This document shows positions 23,409-35,796 of a DNA stretch of 64,000 nucleotides, piece after piece. Numbering within the stretch: the first letter of the stretch is position 1; every line of letters starts with the position of its first letter. A model generated the notes under the pieces. That model was not told the origin of the DNA and did no database searches. It worked only from the letters and a program-made list of their open reading frames with translations. The translations under genes were made by a program, and so were the position numbers. This DNA is from Rehmannia glutinosa (lineage: Eukaryota > Streptophyta > Magnoliopsida > Lamiales > Orobanchaceae), in the NCBI GenBank assembly GCA_016081115.2, contig JABTTQ020003420.1:1-64000 (forward strand), written 5' to 3'.

Positions 23409-24728
23409 TTGGAAAGAAAGAATGGAATGCTATTTACAAAGTTGCGGGTTCGATATTTGGAACACCGTCATCAATGGAGAATCCACTCTCAGAAGAAGAA
23501 TACACCACACACCTCTAAAGGCTTCAAAGAGCTCAATGATGAAGAGAAGAGAATCATCTCCTTAAATGGTAAAGCTCTTAATATCTTACATTGTTCACTT
23601 ACCACTTTGGAATTTGATCATATTGTAGGTATTCGATCGGCACATGAAGTATGGCAAAAATTAGAAGCCATCTATGGAGTATTTGCAAATGAAAGAAGTC
23701 AAACAAAAGCATCTACTTCTCAAGATCATATAAGCTCAAATCTAAGGAATAAGCCTCCTAAAACTTCCAATTATGAAGAAGTTGAATATTGTTTTATGGG
23801 CATCAATGAAGAAAATGAGGTATGTCTTAAGCCCTCTACTTCTTATGATATTGTCATTCAAAATGATTATAGTGATTTACAAAATGATTATGATGAACTT
23901 CAAAATGAATTCCAAAGCTTACTTGTTAAATACAAAAATTTGAAAAAGGAATTCAATATTTTGAAAAATGATAAGGATAGTTTGTTTACTTCCTATGAAT
24001 CACTATCATGTGCTCACACCACCACTCTTGACAAGGTTAGAAACCTTGAGAAAGAAAATAGTACTCTTGTTGAGGATATAAATTGCTTGAAAAATGATTT
24101 ATCTAAATCCAACTTGAGTGCCGATAGAATGACCAATATTATTGATTGTTGTGATAATTCTAAACTAGAACTTGATCATAAGCCCAAGGGTGTCAATCAC
24201 ATGAAAAAGAATCAAGTCTAAAGACGTTGGTCATTATGCTCCTAGAATTATTACATGCTTTTATTGCGGTAAAAAGGGTCATACGGTAAATACTTGTCGG
24301 GCTAGAAATAGCTCTAATTATTGTTGGAGACCTAAAAGTCTCAAAGCTAATCCTAAAGGACCCAAACACATGAGGGTACCACAAAACAATGTCATATTAG
24401 GTACCGTGAAATAATGATCGAAGAAAAGTTATACGCCACGAAGACATCAAATGACCGTTTCATTTGATCAAAGAAGGAGAAACTATTTTCGACAAAGCCA
24501 ATTTCAAGAAGAGGATATAATCAAAAATGGGAAGAACACAATCCTTGAAATGGCAAAGACATCATCAACAAGATGATTTTCAAAGAAGAAGAGACCATCA
24601 ACAATGGGAAGGTAACCAACCTTGGAAATGGAGTAACCAAAGAAGTCATCATCAACAAAGTGACTTCTCAAGGGGGAAGATATCATCAAGAATGGGAAAG
24701 GCACAACCCATGGAAATGGCGTAATTGG
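23409..24728 (+). CDS. Copia-type Gag with zinc knuckle and WKW repeats (frameshifted)
   Basis: The first frame (23409-24221) encodes a UBN2-like Gag core (NGKALNILHCSLTTLEFD, SAHEVWQKLEAIYG) and a long heptad-like stretch (DLQNDYDELQNEFQSLLVKY) suggesting a coiled coil. The true start is probably further upstream because the core begins abruptly. A frameshift near 24221 leads into a CCHC zinc knuckle, CFYCGKKGHTVNTC (24255-24297), then GPKHMRVPQ, a usual post-knuckle motif of copia Gag. A third segment (24531-24722) encodes repeats ending in PWKW. Gag packages element RNA. No protease motif follows. Confidence 0.75.
24498..24724 (+). repeat. Protein-level repeats (HHQQ...PWKW) at the Gag C-terminus
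   Basis: Three units carry a Trp-Lys-Trp core: NPWKW near 24540, QPWKW near 24620 and a third near 24710 in a shifted frame. Each is preceded by a His/Gln-rich HHQQxDFxR block. The unit is about 85-90 bp. Confidence 0.6.
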
Positions 24729-25582
24729 TAACCCGTATCTCCTATTTAAATATGCATTTTATTTTGTTATGCATGCTTTTATTTGTGTCTTAATTGCAAA
24801 ATGATTTTTCAAGTATTTATTTTTAGGTCTCTTATATATTTATGAGTTTCAATATTTTTAAAAGAGACCTTGCATGTTTTTTTTTTTTTTTTAAAACTCT
24901 TGAGCTTTTCATTAGACTTTTGTGGCTTATTATCTCTTATGAAATCTTATAGCATAAGCTCTTTTTATCTCATATTATTTGCCTACACTTGAATCTTCTA
25001 TGTTATCTAAGAATTGTGTAGGATACATATTTCATACTCATTGGCTATTACGTCATCAAGTTTCTTAAACCATCGAGGTATGTCTACTCGTATGTCATCC
25101 TTAAAACTCGATTTTATGCTTATGCACATATCTTTCAAGATATTTCATTTTGACCCCTTAAGTGCCCCTAATTGATCTTGCAAATATTCTCTCTTAAAAG
25201 GCACTACGTGTTTAGTCTATGTTTTCCAAAACCCATATTTGTTGGATTTAGTCCAAACTTATATTTTTGCAAAGTTTTAAAACTTTTGGGGTGGAAAATC
25301 GAATTTTGGAAAAATGCGGGAGAAAGAAAAATCACCTGGGACGGTCATAAAGCGGGCGGCGGTCGCCCGCACCTCGACCGGTCGCACCCCACCTCGGCCG
25401 CCGCCCAGGGTTATTTTTGACTTATAACATTCTCATTCTTCATTTCGCAATGAGAAGAAGAAAAATCCCCCAAACCCTTATCGCCGTATTACACCCCTTT
25501 CTTTCTTTAAAATCTTCAATTCTTCATCATTTTTCACGATTCTTGTTGCTAATCTTCTTATTTTCTCAAGAATCTTTCATAT

Positions 25583-26910
25583 ATGGCTCCTCCAAGAAAT
25601 TCCACCGATCAAAATCCCACTTCTAAGAGAAGAAAGGCGGAGAGGGTCTTCGAGAAATCGAGCGAGACGGCCGAACAAAGGGACATTCGAGCCGCTCAAA
25701 GAAATGTGGCTCAAGAAGGTGATGATGTTCAAAATCCCATTCTCTCTCGGGCCCAAATCACCGAGCTCGCGGAACAATTTCGCTCGAAAATTGCCGTTGG
25801 GCGAAAGGTAAAAAATCTTTTGTTACTCAAGCTCCTAATTCCGCAATGCTATTAATTTCATCAATAAGTATGCGGAATGGTACTATGAGGATTCGGGATG
25901 AAAGGTAAATCTATTGCTCGGACTAAAATGTGTCGTTTTAGTTCATTTACGAATGAGTATCCTACGATTAGAGGATTTTTGAGGAGCAAGGTTGGATGTA
26001 TTTATGGGAGCATGCTTATGTGTTGTATGATGATGATATTTTCCAACACTTTTATGCTAATATGTGGGTGCAATATGATAATGAAAGAAAGCCGATTGCC
26101 GTTAATTCACTTATAAAGGGTCGTCATTTTAGATGGACTCCCAATGATATTTTTGGCTTTTACATGTTAGAGAAGGTGGTTGGGATTATTTCTCTTGTGG
26201 GACTTGGAATGATGAAATGTTGGGGGTATCGATGAAAGAAGTCAAGACGATTTGGGAGTATGGCCTAAGTATTCTTTGTTGGCAATGACACTTGAGCATC
26301 GCATTTTATCGGTCATTGTCGCATATTGCATTTGTGGTAAGTCGGGAAGATGCCTAGCAATATGGATTACTTTTTGACTTATAAGATTGCTAGGAGAGGA
26401 ACCACTTAACTTTGGTGCCATACTTATTCAATGTCTAATCGAGTCCATTACTCAAGGTAATAAGAAGTTGGTTATGGGAAATTGGATTTGTAAACTTCTT
26501 ATTCAATCGGGACTTCCTTCGTCGGAGTTTAACTCGGAAGTTTTTCAAAATGACTTTGACATTGATAATATCTCCCAAATAGTCACGATGCGCAAGAATA
26601 TGGACATCCGACCAACCAAAATGGCGAGAGGAAGAGGTCAAGAGTCCCCCGATCCTAATGACATCTTTGATGACGCCGGGGCCGCAAGATTGGTGGAAGA
26701 AGGCGAACCGAGCAATCCGGAGGGTATCTAGGTGCTCAACCGCCTAGGAGGTATACTCAAGCCGAATTTGATGAGATGAGGGCTTTTCATGAGACGAGGT
26801 ATGAGGCTTTGGAGCAAAAGACCTCTAAAATGCAAAAGTCTATCGGCAAGTTAAAGAAATTCATCAAGGACTTTATTCCCGGATCTTGCTTCTCCTCGGA
26901 TGAGGAATGA
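25583..26910 (+). CDS. ORF2 of the gag-only retrotransposon ('putative plant transposon' domain)
   Basis: ATG at 25583 opens MAPPRNSTDQNPTSKRRKAE, a basic, nuclear-signal-like N-terminus. After frameshifts near 25810-25900, the frames encode WEHAYVLYDDDIFQHFYANM, ERKPIAVNSLIKGRHFRWT, EPLNFGAILIQCLIESI and IQSGLPSSEFNSEVFQND. A final segment encodes FDEMRAFHETRYEALEQKTS and a Lys-rich helix, ending in acidic SDEE and TGA at 26908-26910. The middle resembles the domain of unknown role found in many plant retroelement-annotated proteins; this assignment is from memory. The tail looks coiled-coil. No nuclease or polymerase motif is visible. Confidence 0.6.
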
Positions 26911-28110
26911 TGTTACCCCACCCCCTTTACTTTCTAGCATTTTCATTAATGATGTTTTGTAAAACTCATTTGTACTAATGATATTTGCTTGTTTTTTTTT
27001 TAAAGGGTTAATATTGCAAGTTGATAATGACTTGTGGATGATCATGATTTTTGATGGAGTATTTGATGGTAAAAATACTATAAAGCATTGTTTGATAAGT
27101 GGTATGAAGTACTTGATGGTAAAAGTGCTTCTTTTATTGCTTTGTTATGCTTAGTTGAATATGTTGGGTCATTTGATACATGTATTGTTGAAAGCATGAC
27201 TTATTACTTGATGGTTGCTCTAATTTTTGGCATTTGTAATGCCTTGATCATTCTTAGCTTATCTCAATTGGGTTGAACCCTTGAGAATCTACTTTGAGCT
27301 TCTTAATTGATGAACAAATTATTACATATGGTGCATATGATTTTTTGAGCTTTGAAATGAGGTTGATTGATGATATGAAAATTTTTTTGGCTTGAACCAT
27401 TTACAAAGGTTATATACAACCTCTTATATTTTTTCACGCACACAAGGTGTTTGTTAAAATGTCGCAATGAAAATTTCAACTTCTACATGATTCTCTCGCT
27501 TCCACAAAACTTCAATATTCATTGAGATCATGTTTTGAGAAACAAAACGAGCGTATGAACTCATCATGATACATTTCTCCCATTTTCCTTGGTTTTTAAG
27601 CCTAAATTGCTCAATGGTTGATAAACCATTTCTTTGCGCACTTTGATATACTTCTATGATGTTTCTATCATCCTAACATTCTTTTGATGATTCCAAAGGG
27701 GAGAAACAGGATATTGGCTCGCTAGCTCAAAGAAGCTAATAAAAGCTTGTCATAAAAGCTATAAGCTATGGCTCATAAAAGCCATAAGTTGTGATTTATT
27801 TTTAGTCCAATTGTTGCTTGATGGACTTATATTATTACTTAATGTTGTTTTTGTGGGGGAGCTTATAAGCTCTTGAACAAATTGCAAAAGCTAAAGCCTT
27901 TAGCTTATGGATTATTGCTCTTATATTATTCTTGATGTGCTTGTGGATAGGGGAGCTTGTGCTTATTATTGAAAATATTTACTCCCTACTTGGTTCTTTA
28001 ATATTTTTGGAAATTTTGGTTGCTTCCAAACGGTCAAATGTTTTTTCGGAAAATCATTTCTAAAATTGCTCTCTTAGTTTGTGTAAAAATTGTTTTGGTT
28101 TGTAATCATC
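26911..28110 (+). other. Noncoding 3' internal region of the gag-only element
   Basis: AT-rich with no ORF of note. It contains several cttataagctct/aaagctaaagc repeats near 27730-27960. Pol genes would be expected here in an autonomous copia element and are absent. Confidence 0.7.
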
Positions 28111-28124
28111 AAAAAGGGGGAGAT
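28111..28124 (+). promoter_or_regulatory. Polypurine tract
   Basis: The purine run aaaaagggggagat directly abuts the TG of the 3' LTR, as expected for the plus-strand primer. Confidence 0.85.
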
Positions 28125-29559
28125 TGTTTGATACATGTTTTTATCTTAATTTTGATGATTTTATTTTATCACCAAAACAATGTTTTTAAAGGTTGTCCAA
28201 ATACTCCTAAATGATTAAAATGATTTCCGGAGTATTTTCTCAAAGTTTATTTTCGTCTAAATTGGACAACGCCTTTAATGATTTTACGTTATTGGGTTTT
28301 CATTCTCAAACGATGTTTCTAAATGTTGTCCTAATACTTCCGATCGGTTTAAAATGTTTTTACTAAATTTTCGGAGTATTTCTTGAGTTTTATTTTCGAC
28401 AAAAATTGGACAATATTTCTGTCTCGTGGTCGACCGGTCGCCCTATAGGGCAACCCATACTCGAAGATGTTTTTAGAAGCAGAAAAATGAGACGGAAAGA
28501 AAAACAAGCGGTCGGCCGTCGCCCGGGTCGGCCGTGCACTGCAAGTTTCGTTTTTGAAACGAGAACAAAACCTTGCATTTTTGAAACAAGAGGACCGGTT
28601 GAAACAGGGACGACGGTCGAAGCCTACGTCGGCCGCCTGTTGTATTTTTCAAAGTGTTCTCTTTAACTCTTATCTGTGCGACCGGTCGCCTATGTATTTG
28701 ACAAAAAAATATGACCGTTTGACAGACAAACTTTCCTTAAAATGTGGGATTGATTTCTAACAGCTATATTCTTGATTTTAATTGTATTTTTCTCGTAGAT
28801 TTTCAATCCCCAAGAGGAGCCTATGCTTGATCAATCATCTCCTATAAATAGAGGAAGTTTTGGAGCAACCAATACAACAATTGAGATACAATACAACAAG
28901 ATACACTTCAAGCAAACACTTGGTCTTTCATATTTATTATTCTTGTTGTAAAATTGCCTAGCTTATCACTTTCACATCTTTGAGGTCTAGGCTATTCTTG
29001 ATTACACTTGCACTCTATTGTATTATCAATTATCGAGTTGTAATCTTGAATTTGTGGTCGATCATTCAAACACAAGATATCCTTGTGAGTGTGTTTGTGG
29101 TAAGAACACACTTGGGTGAACTAGGTGTTAGGTGTAAGAAGATTGTGGTAATCTTCTTGTTGAGGTGTTGAAGAGTGTGGTGCTCTTCAAGGTGAAGATT
29201 GTGGTAATCTTCACAAGGTGCCGTTTGAAGATTGTGGTAATCTTCAAGAAGAGATTGTGGTAATCTCAAAGGTGGTGTTGAAGAAGAGTGTGGTGCTCTT
29301 CAAGGTGTTGTAAGTTGAATTTGTATTAATTGTGGTAATTAATAAAATTCTTTTTCTTTTCGAAATCCATCCCGGATATACTGGGGTGGTAGAGGATTAG
29401 GCCCTAGGTGGGTTGAACCTCTTTAAATCGTCGTGTGTTGTTTACATTCCGCACCTTCATTATTTTGTTTGAGCATTCGGTTTAAAAAGAGGGCGAAATC
29501 GAAAAGATGGAGATAATCTATTCACCCCCTCTAGATTATCGTAGCAGCTTGGACTTACA
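28125..29559 (+). repeat. 3' LTR (1435 bp)
   Basis: Near-identical to the 5' LTR, 34 bp shorter in total because of scattered small indels, and ending ggacttaca before the TSD tgttt. TATA box at 28843-28850. Confidence 0.95.
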
Positions 29560-29564
29560 TGTTT

Positions 29565-30999
29565 TATCATCTTTCCACTAACGGAGTCGAGCTTGAGGCA
29601 TGTTTGATCGGATATAAAAATATGTTCGGACTTGGTTCATTATGTTAAGTAAATCGACTCAAACAAACTTTTTAATAATCAATCTTGAATCGATGTTGAA
29701 TAGTGGCCAATAAGTAAAAACACAACAAATCATGTGTAGAAAGTTGAACTTGACTTTTATGCGACCTAATTAAAGTTCGTCCAATTCAATTCAATTAACA
29801 ATCAAATCAAGTTGAGATGTAACTTTTAAACTACAACAAAAAATTGAATAATAATACATTTTTTAGAATACATATTACAAATCATACCACAACCCACAAC
29901 AAATAACAATTCAACTAAAACCCAAAATGCACACTACTACAATAGAAATCAAACCACACATAAAGGTAGTAAACCAGCCTACATGTCATGAGTGAGCATG
30001 AAACTTAAGATCTATTAGTCTTGGGCCTACACCTTACCACTAGGGCAATGTTTGAAGAATAATACATTTGACTCGACTCATATTGTTTGCATTCTATTTG
30101 TAATGGATTAATTACATGCTATGCATAATAAAATTTAAATAGTAATATGTGATTCAAAATTAGAGATAATTTAAAAAAAAAAAACACGAGGTTTGAGCTA
30201 ATTACAAAAAAAAACTCATGTGTCATTATGGATGGCATTAGGGCGGGTTCAAATTCGGACCGTAATGAACCGCCCCTCCTGGACCCGCCATGAACCCGCC
30301 CCACTGGTCGGGCCGGGTAATGAGTTTAATTTTTGGACCCGCCCCGCTATGTTAAGCTTTTTCTTAAATTCTATTTATATTCATTATTCCCCCATTAAAT
30401 TTTCCAACACTTGAAGGACTAACTAGCAAATATAAAAAGATTATCTCTGATCTCTTAGTGTCATCCTTAGGTTTGATATGATTATACCTTGCATTTTCCC
30501 CTTCTTAAGTAAACAAACATTTCAAAAATCCTCCGATATTTATAATATTATGAGGTGTTGTTCCGTATATAGATAACACCATCTCCGGTCCCCCCTATTT
30601 TGCCCTTCCCTAAGGGGTTGTTGTGTAACACACCACGGAACAAAGGAGAAGATCCTCGGTGAAGTTACTATTACCCCTTAAATTTAAGACGAAATCTAAC
30701 CTCAAGAATTTTTTTATAATTTTGAAGTCCTAGAGACTTTTTGTTATTAGCCTAATCCTCATGGGAATTTTGTAATTATTCCTTAAAATTTTGAGTGTTA
30801 TAATCAAAATCGAAATTTTAGATTGGAGGCTGTGATTTTGTCATCCAATTGTAAGTGGAATTAATTATCCATATGAAATATCCAATATCCATAACAAACT
30901 TACATTACATATATTATTTTCATTATTTTAAAAAGATTAGTTCAATTATTTGATTATTTCATTATAAAAATAATTAAGAAAACATCAAAAAGGGCAACA
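29565..30999. other. Gene-free interval with relics and a nested foldback MITE
   Basis: 29570-29830 is a ttcgag/ctcgaac-rich hAT-like relic. 30171-30783 is a foldback MITE described separately. No exon was recognised. Confidence 0.45.
30171..30783. mobile_element. Foldback MITE split by other insertions
   Basis: The left end (gagataatttaaaaaa, gaggtttgagctaattac) and the right part (cattttccccttcttaagta, then attttgtaattattcc) belong to the GGGATAATTAC family, but are separated by a G+C-rich piece at about 30230-30350 (repeated gacccgcc/ggcgggt) and another at about 30545-30665. The inner pieces are probably later insertions of unidentified small elements. Confidence 0.55.
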
Positions 31000-31007
31000 T
31001 TCAAATG

Positions 31008-31232
31008 TAGGGATGTCAATCTCTCGACATGACACGATAACCCGGATACGACCGAAGTTCGAGAGAAATCCAAACACGAGAAATCCGAACACGAAAACGG
31101 CTAACATTATGTTACCAATTTGTCTAAAACGTAGTTATTTTTTATTTTAATTAATTTTTGATGTATTTTAAGCCTCAAAATTAACCCGATCACAAACACG
31201 AAATTTAATTTATGACCCAAATTGCTACCCTA
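31008..31232. mobile_element. hAT-type MITE with perfect 8-bp TSD
   Basis: Ends tagggatgtcaatc and aaattgctaccct form an imperfect TIR. A perfect 8-bp duplication, ttcaaatg, flanks the element (31000-31007 and 31233-31240). It is 225 bp long and similar to the element at 10948-11171. Confidence 0.9.
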
Positions 31233-31381
31233 TTCAAATGTCGATGAAAGAAATATTAAATATTTAAATTGGAATATTTTTATAAATATCAAGAAACAGA
31301 GATGGACTGTCAGGATTGAACCAGTCAGATGGATAGGTTATCATAAGTAACCAATGACTCCAAAACAAAACCCACACAACA

Positions 31382-33778
31382 ATGGCAATTCTTTACAGTC
31401 CTATCCAACAAAGGGCTTTCTTTTTCGGAAATTCTACAGCCAAACTCAAAATTGTTACTTCCACTCTTCAAGATCTTCACTTGCCAACACAAATAAGATG
31501 TTCTTGTAAGTTATACATTTTTTTTTAATTTCAGAATAACTTTTAGTTGAATATTATGTAATATTTACAATTGGAGATTTATTGTATGATTTACTAATTC
31601 CAAAAATTTGTGTACAGCTAAAAGGGATGATGATTTTAAATCTGTAGAAAGTTTATCCCAGTTTAAGGAAATTAGGAATGTGGCTTGTGGGATTCTTGCT
31701 GTTTGGGCTGTAACTGCTGTTTCACCTGTTATTGCTGCAAATCAGGTCAAAATTCAAGAACCATCTTTTTTTTTTTTTTTTTTTATTTTTATAAACATGA
31801 TATTTATTCTAGTTATTAAAGTTGTGACTTGGTTTTAGGGGTGTTAATTTTGATCCGACACACAAACCTAAATATGAACTTAACACGAAATTAATGGGTT
31901 CCGTTGATTTCAAATTTTTCCTAGAATCGATTATCAATTTGGGAATTTCATTTATTTCGGTCCTAATTGCCGACTAGGCAAATTCACGATAACATGGATG
32001 AAAAGAAAAAGAAGCGGAGAATTGATTTTTGTATTTTCTCCCGTTTATTTGGAGCTCGATTTTGCTGAGGGGATGAATAGTTTTATTTATGCTTCATTTT
32101 TTCCGTTCAAGTCGTCGTGAATTTGTCATGTCATTTGTCTAGTCGGCAATTAGGACCAAATAAATGAAATTCCCAATTTGAGAATCAGTTCGGGAAAAAA
32201 TTGAAATAAGCGGCCAATTTAGTCATCAATCTGCCATTTTTTAAAATTATTGTCCTAAATTGCAAGTTGAATAAGTTCTTGTTCTTGCCACCATCCAATA
32301 ATTACGGGCATATTTTGCAATTTAGCTTTTTCTAGTTATAAAAGTCTGTGACTTGGTTTTAATTACTTAGTTTGTTATTAGGTATAATTACAATAAACCC
32401 TCCACACTTTCCATGGTATTCTACTTTGCCTACCAAAATTTTCTTTGCAACAACCTATCATCCGAACTAAGTAATTTGTTTCACTTTGCGCTCTATCGAC
32501 AATTTTACCCCTAGAGCTTTGATTTCTTAGAAATTTGAAATTGTCGAACAGGACTTTATCAGATCCACTGTGCTTTCGTATAAAAATTAATAATCACTTA
32601 AATTCATTAGTTTCATCAATAAACCTACGCTCGACGATAGGTCGATACCATTTTATTGGATCACAAAACAAATAACCATAAAGGTTAGGTAAATTTGGAA
32701 TTTATATGTTAAATGCAACAATTCACAAAGTTTAGGGGTTAAGTAATACAATTCAAAATTAAGTGGACAAAGTTGAAAAACTCGTATAGTTTGGAGCATA
32801 TTTAAATGACCTCTTGTTATTATGCCATTTTTAACTCTCTTTATGGTAGTTGATTTTGTCATTCTTGAAATGATCAAAGTCTCAAACTAATAATTTCTAA
32901 AAATTGTACTAAGATTCAATGCCCCTTTTTTCCCATAGTCTTTTTAATTAGAGAGATTATAGATATTTAGGTACACATAATTGTTGAATTTCTCATTTCC
33001 AATGTTGTAAAAGCGCTAGCGCTAGCTAGGCGGCAAGTCAGGGCCTAGCGCCTAAGCGGTGATTAATCGGGCTAGGCGGGACAGGCGGGGTTAGGAGGGC
33101 CTAATCGGAAAAAAATTCGTAGGCGGGCGAGGAGGGCCTAGCGCCAGACGGGGATTTTTACAATAGAGCTCATTTCTCAAAAGTCAAGTTTATTTATATT
33201 GCGAGTTGGATAGAAGAATTTGAAATTGAAGATTTTAAATTTATAATAATGATCCCAATGAGTTTGTCGGGATAATCACACAATATATACGATTTGATTT
33301 CAAATCATCGAGCTCATATTTTAGGTTATTTTTGAGTCATCCGTGTTTCAAATCCGACGTCTTATATGAAGTCATTTAAAATCCTTTCGTTTCCTTATAA
33401 TTCAAATCCTTCCATCCAAATACAACCTTGCGAGAATCCGAGTTGGTGTTTAGTTTTCATAAGTGTAGCGAGAATGTTTATTTGATACTTAAACTTTTCT
33501 TGGGGTTTCTACTCGGAGGCTACCGCCTTTGTCGACCGACCCGGATAGGTGTGAGCGTGCATTTGTTGGTAATACGATCGGTCAAGTTTAACGGAGTTTA
33601 CGATAAACCACTCGATCTTCGATTTTGTGATTTCACGAACGAGAAGTCGAACCTCGCGGCAAGTCTTTGGTCATGCCCTCATGTCCGACGCCAAGTTTGA
33701 TGGCGCGGATATGATCAAGTTGTGATGTCAAAGGCTTATCTTTGTTGGAGCTAGTTTTAAGGGTAATGTTTCCTTTCA

Positions 33779-33870
<92 letters not shown>

Positions 33871-35796
33871 CTTTTTATTTATTTATAGGAAATCATGTCT
33901 ATTCTTGCTAAATTAATTTGAGTAATCTGATAACTTTCATCGTTTAGAGAAGTGATTTATTGTAGACGAGGCTAACAGTAATTGAAAATCAAAAGTTGAT
34001 AATGTTTGCAAATAAAATCTAAAAGTTGATTTAATTAAGGGATAATTACAAAAAAAAAAAACTCCCTAAGGTTCGCTCTAATTACAAAAAAATTAGAGAT
34101 ATTTGAAAATTGCAAAAAACCCTTGAGGTTGACTTTGTTTTATATTTTCCCCCTTTATAAACAAAAAACATTTCAAAAACCCCCCTAGTACTTACACAAA
34201 AGTTACAATTACCCCCTTAAATTTAAAACAGAAGCAAACTTGAGTTTTTTTTTTTTTTGTAATTCTGAAACATCTCCGGGTTTTCTTGTAATTAGTCCAA
34301 ACTTCAGGGAGGTTTTTGTAATTATCCCTTTAATTAATTGAGAGTGTTAGGTAAATAAGTTGTAAAAGGGCTTTGGTGTTTGTAAAAATCAAACGAGAAG
34401 CAGAATTAGATCATGTCCATTCGTGCAAATTTATTTCGAGTAATCTGATTACTTTCTTCAAGGAACACAAATTTGTGATTATGGTAACTTTGTTTATTTA
34501 GAGGCTTCTGATGCATTCTGATCAATTCTTGAGACCTTGATATGGAGGGATTTATAAGAATCTTGAACTAAATATAGAGTGTTTGCAAACTCTATAAAAA
34601 AGTGATTTTTCAGCTTCTAGTAAAAAAAAAAAAGCAGTTATTTTTAAAACCACTTAATTGGATAGTCTCAACTCTCACCATTAATAAATTGAACAAAGGA
34701 CTATAACTTTTTCTTTAAGCTTATTTTATGCTTTTATCATTCTTATTTTGAAAACTCTACATAAGCCAGAGTAAAAAAGAAAAGGAGAGAACATTTTCTC
34801 AATGTTACACCAATTGCTGTCAATTTTACCATTAGACCCTCCTATATAAGTATAAGGGATAATTACAAAAAACCCCTAAGGTTTGGGCTAATACAAAAAA
34901 AACAAGAGGTGCTTGAAAATTACCACAAAAAAAAAAACTTTAAGATTTGATTGGGTCTTAAACTGAAGGGGTAATTGTAATATTTTGATAGATGCAAGGA
35001 GAGTTTTTGAAATATATTTTGCATATGAAGGAGGGGAAATGTAAGACGGATCAAACTTAAAGGGTTTTCTCTAATTTCCAAAAATCTATGGTTTTTTTTT
35101 TTTTTTTTTTTTGTAATTAGCCTGAACCTCAATTTGTTCTGTAATTATCCCTAAATGTAATGTAGTTCAGCTGGTCAATTAGTTCATCCATTCTCTTGTT
35201 AGTTCATCATAAAAACTAATTTATGATGGACTTGTATGCCTTGGTTTGCATTTATATAAGATATAAGATAACAAGTTTACATAAAAGGTTTGCTAAAGAT
35301 GCTACCGGAGTGTTTGCGAAGACTTCTGGTTTCAAAAGAAATGATTGATTATAGTAGAAGTGAAAACAGTTGAGAATCAGAAGTTGAAAGTTGATTAAAT
35401 TAAAAGATAGTGTTTGGTGAATAATCTGTAATAGTGCTTTTAAATATTTGAGAAGTTAACATTAGAAAACACATAAAACCTTTTTTGTTTTTCCATCCAG
35501 AAGCTGACAATCACTTTTTTCAAGTCTAAATCTATCGCAAACTGAAAAAACTGTCTCGATTTTTTCTTGCAGGGACGGATTTCTCCAACGCGGTCGTGGA
35601 CCGTGTAAATTTTGGGAAGGCCAATCTCCAGGGAGCCGTGTTTAAGAACACCGTTCTATCAGGATCGACATTCGACGATGCTCAACTTCAAGATGTCGAT
35701 TTTGAGGACACGATTATTGGTTACATTGATCTTCAGAAGCTGTGTGTAAATAAGACTATCAATGAGGAAGGCAGAGCTAACTTGGGATGCAGATAA
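31382..35796 (+). CDS. TL17: Thylakoid lumenal pentapeptide-repeat protein (TL17.4-like), chloroplast precursor
   Basis: Four exons: 31382-31505, 31618-31745, about 33517-33762 and 35573-35796. Exon 1 encodes a Ser/Thr-rich transit peptide (MAILYSPIQQRAFFFGNSTA). Exon 2 encodes a lumen-targeting hydrophobic stretch, VACGILAVWAVTAVSPVIAA. Exons 3-4 encode the mature domain: CDFTNEKSNLA, then DFSNAVVDRVNFGKANLQGA and VFKNTVLSGSTFDD, the A(D/N)LXX-type five-residue repeats that build a right-handed beta-helix, ending KLCVNKTINEEGRANLGC. About 240 codons fit the known TL17.4 precursor. Its role in the thylakoid lumen is not well defined. Exon 3 carries about six one-base indels and its acceptor lacks a clear AG, whereas exons 1, 2 and 4 are intact; assembly error is the likely cause. 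No twin-arginine is visible before the hydrophobic core. Confidence 0.9.
31837..31905. mobile_element. Truncated hAT end in TL17.4 intron 2
   Basis: The sequence taggggtgttaattttgatc followed by cgacac and aacacgaa motifs matches one end of the hAT MITE family; no second end was found. Confidence 0.45.
31912..32203. mobile_element. Foldback element in TL17.4 intron 2
   Basis: The left arm (caatttgggaatttcattta, tcctaattgccgacta) is the reverse complement of the right arm (tagtcggcaattaggaccaa, taaatgaaattcccaatttg) with a loop near 32000-32100. Arm identity is high by eye. The insertion boundaries are approximate. Confidence 0.8.
33005..33163. mobile_element. G+C-rich MITE-like repeat (ggcctagcgcc) in TL17.4 intron 2
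   Basis: Termini ttgtaaaa and ttttacaa are inverted repeats around a core rich in gcctagcgc, ctaggcggg and related words. This pattern is common as a short dispersed plant repeat. No TSD was resolved. Confidence 0.6.
33777..33870. repeat. (ATT)n microsatellite in TL17.4 intron 3
   Basis: About 94 bp of att triplets with one interruption (attgtt), starting just 14 bp downstream of the exon 3 donor. Confidence 0.98.
34039..34328. mobile_element. Foldback MITE with perfect 9-bp TSD, TL17.4 intron 3
   Basis: Ends gggataattacaaaaaa and ggtttttgtaattatccc; TSD tttaattaa at 34030-34038 and 34329-34337. Confidence 0.93.
34856..35151. mobile_element. Foldback MITE, second copy in TL17.4 intron 3
   Basis: Ends gggataattacaaaaaac and gttctgtaattatccc; flanking 9-mers taagtataa and taaatgtaa match at 7 of 9 positions. 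It contains an internal poly-T tract. Confidence 0.88.

Larger units (their letters stand above)
21800..29559 (+). mobile_element. Full-length gag-only copia-like LTR retrotransposon
   Basis: Two long direct repeats (21800-23268 and 28125-29559) begin TGTTTGATACATG and end GGACTTACA. A perfect 5-bp TSD, tgttt, flanks the element (21795-21799 and 29560-29564). A PBS-like tggtatcgagcc follows the 5' LTR and a purine tract aaaaagggggagat precedes the 3' LTR. The interior (about 4.86 kb) encodes a copia-type Gag and a second ORF, but no protease, integrase, reverse transcriptase or RNase H is recognisable in any frame. It must have been mobilised in trans. LTRs differ mainly by small indels, some of which may be assembly error. 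Confidence 0.93.

Noticed and set aside
25172..25420. 82-codon plus-strand ORF considered as a protein gene
   Set aside because: It lies in the untranslated middle of the gag-only retrotransposon and has no recognisable motif.
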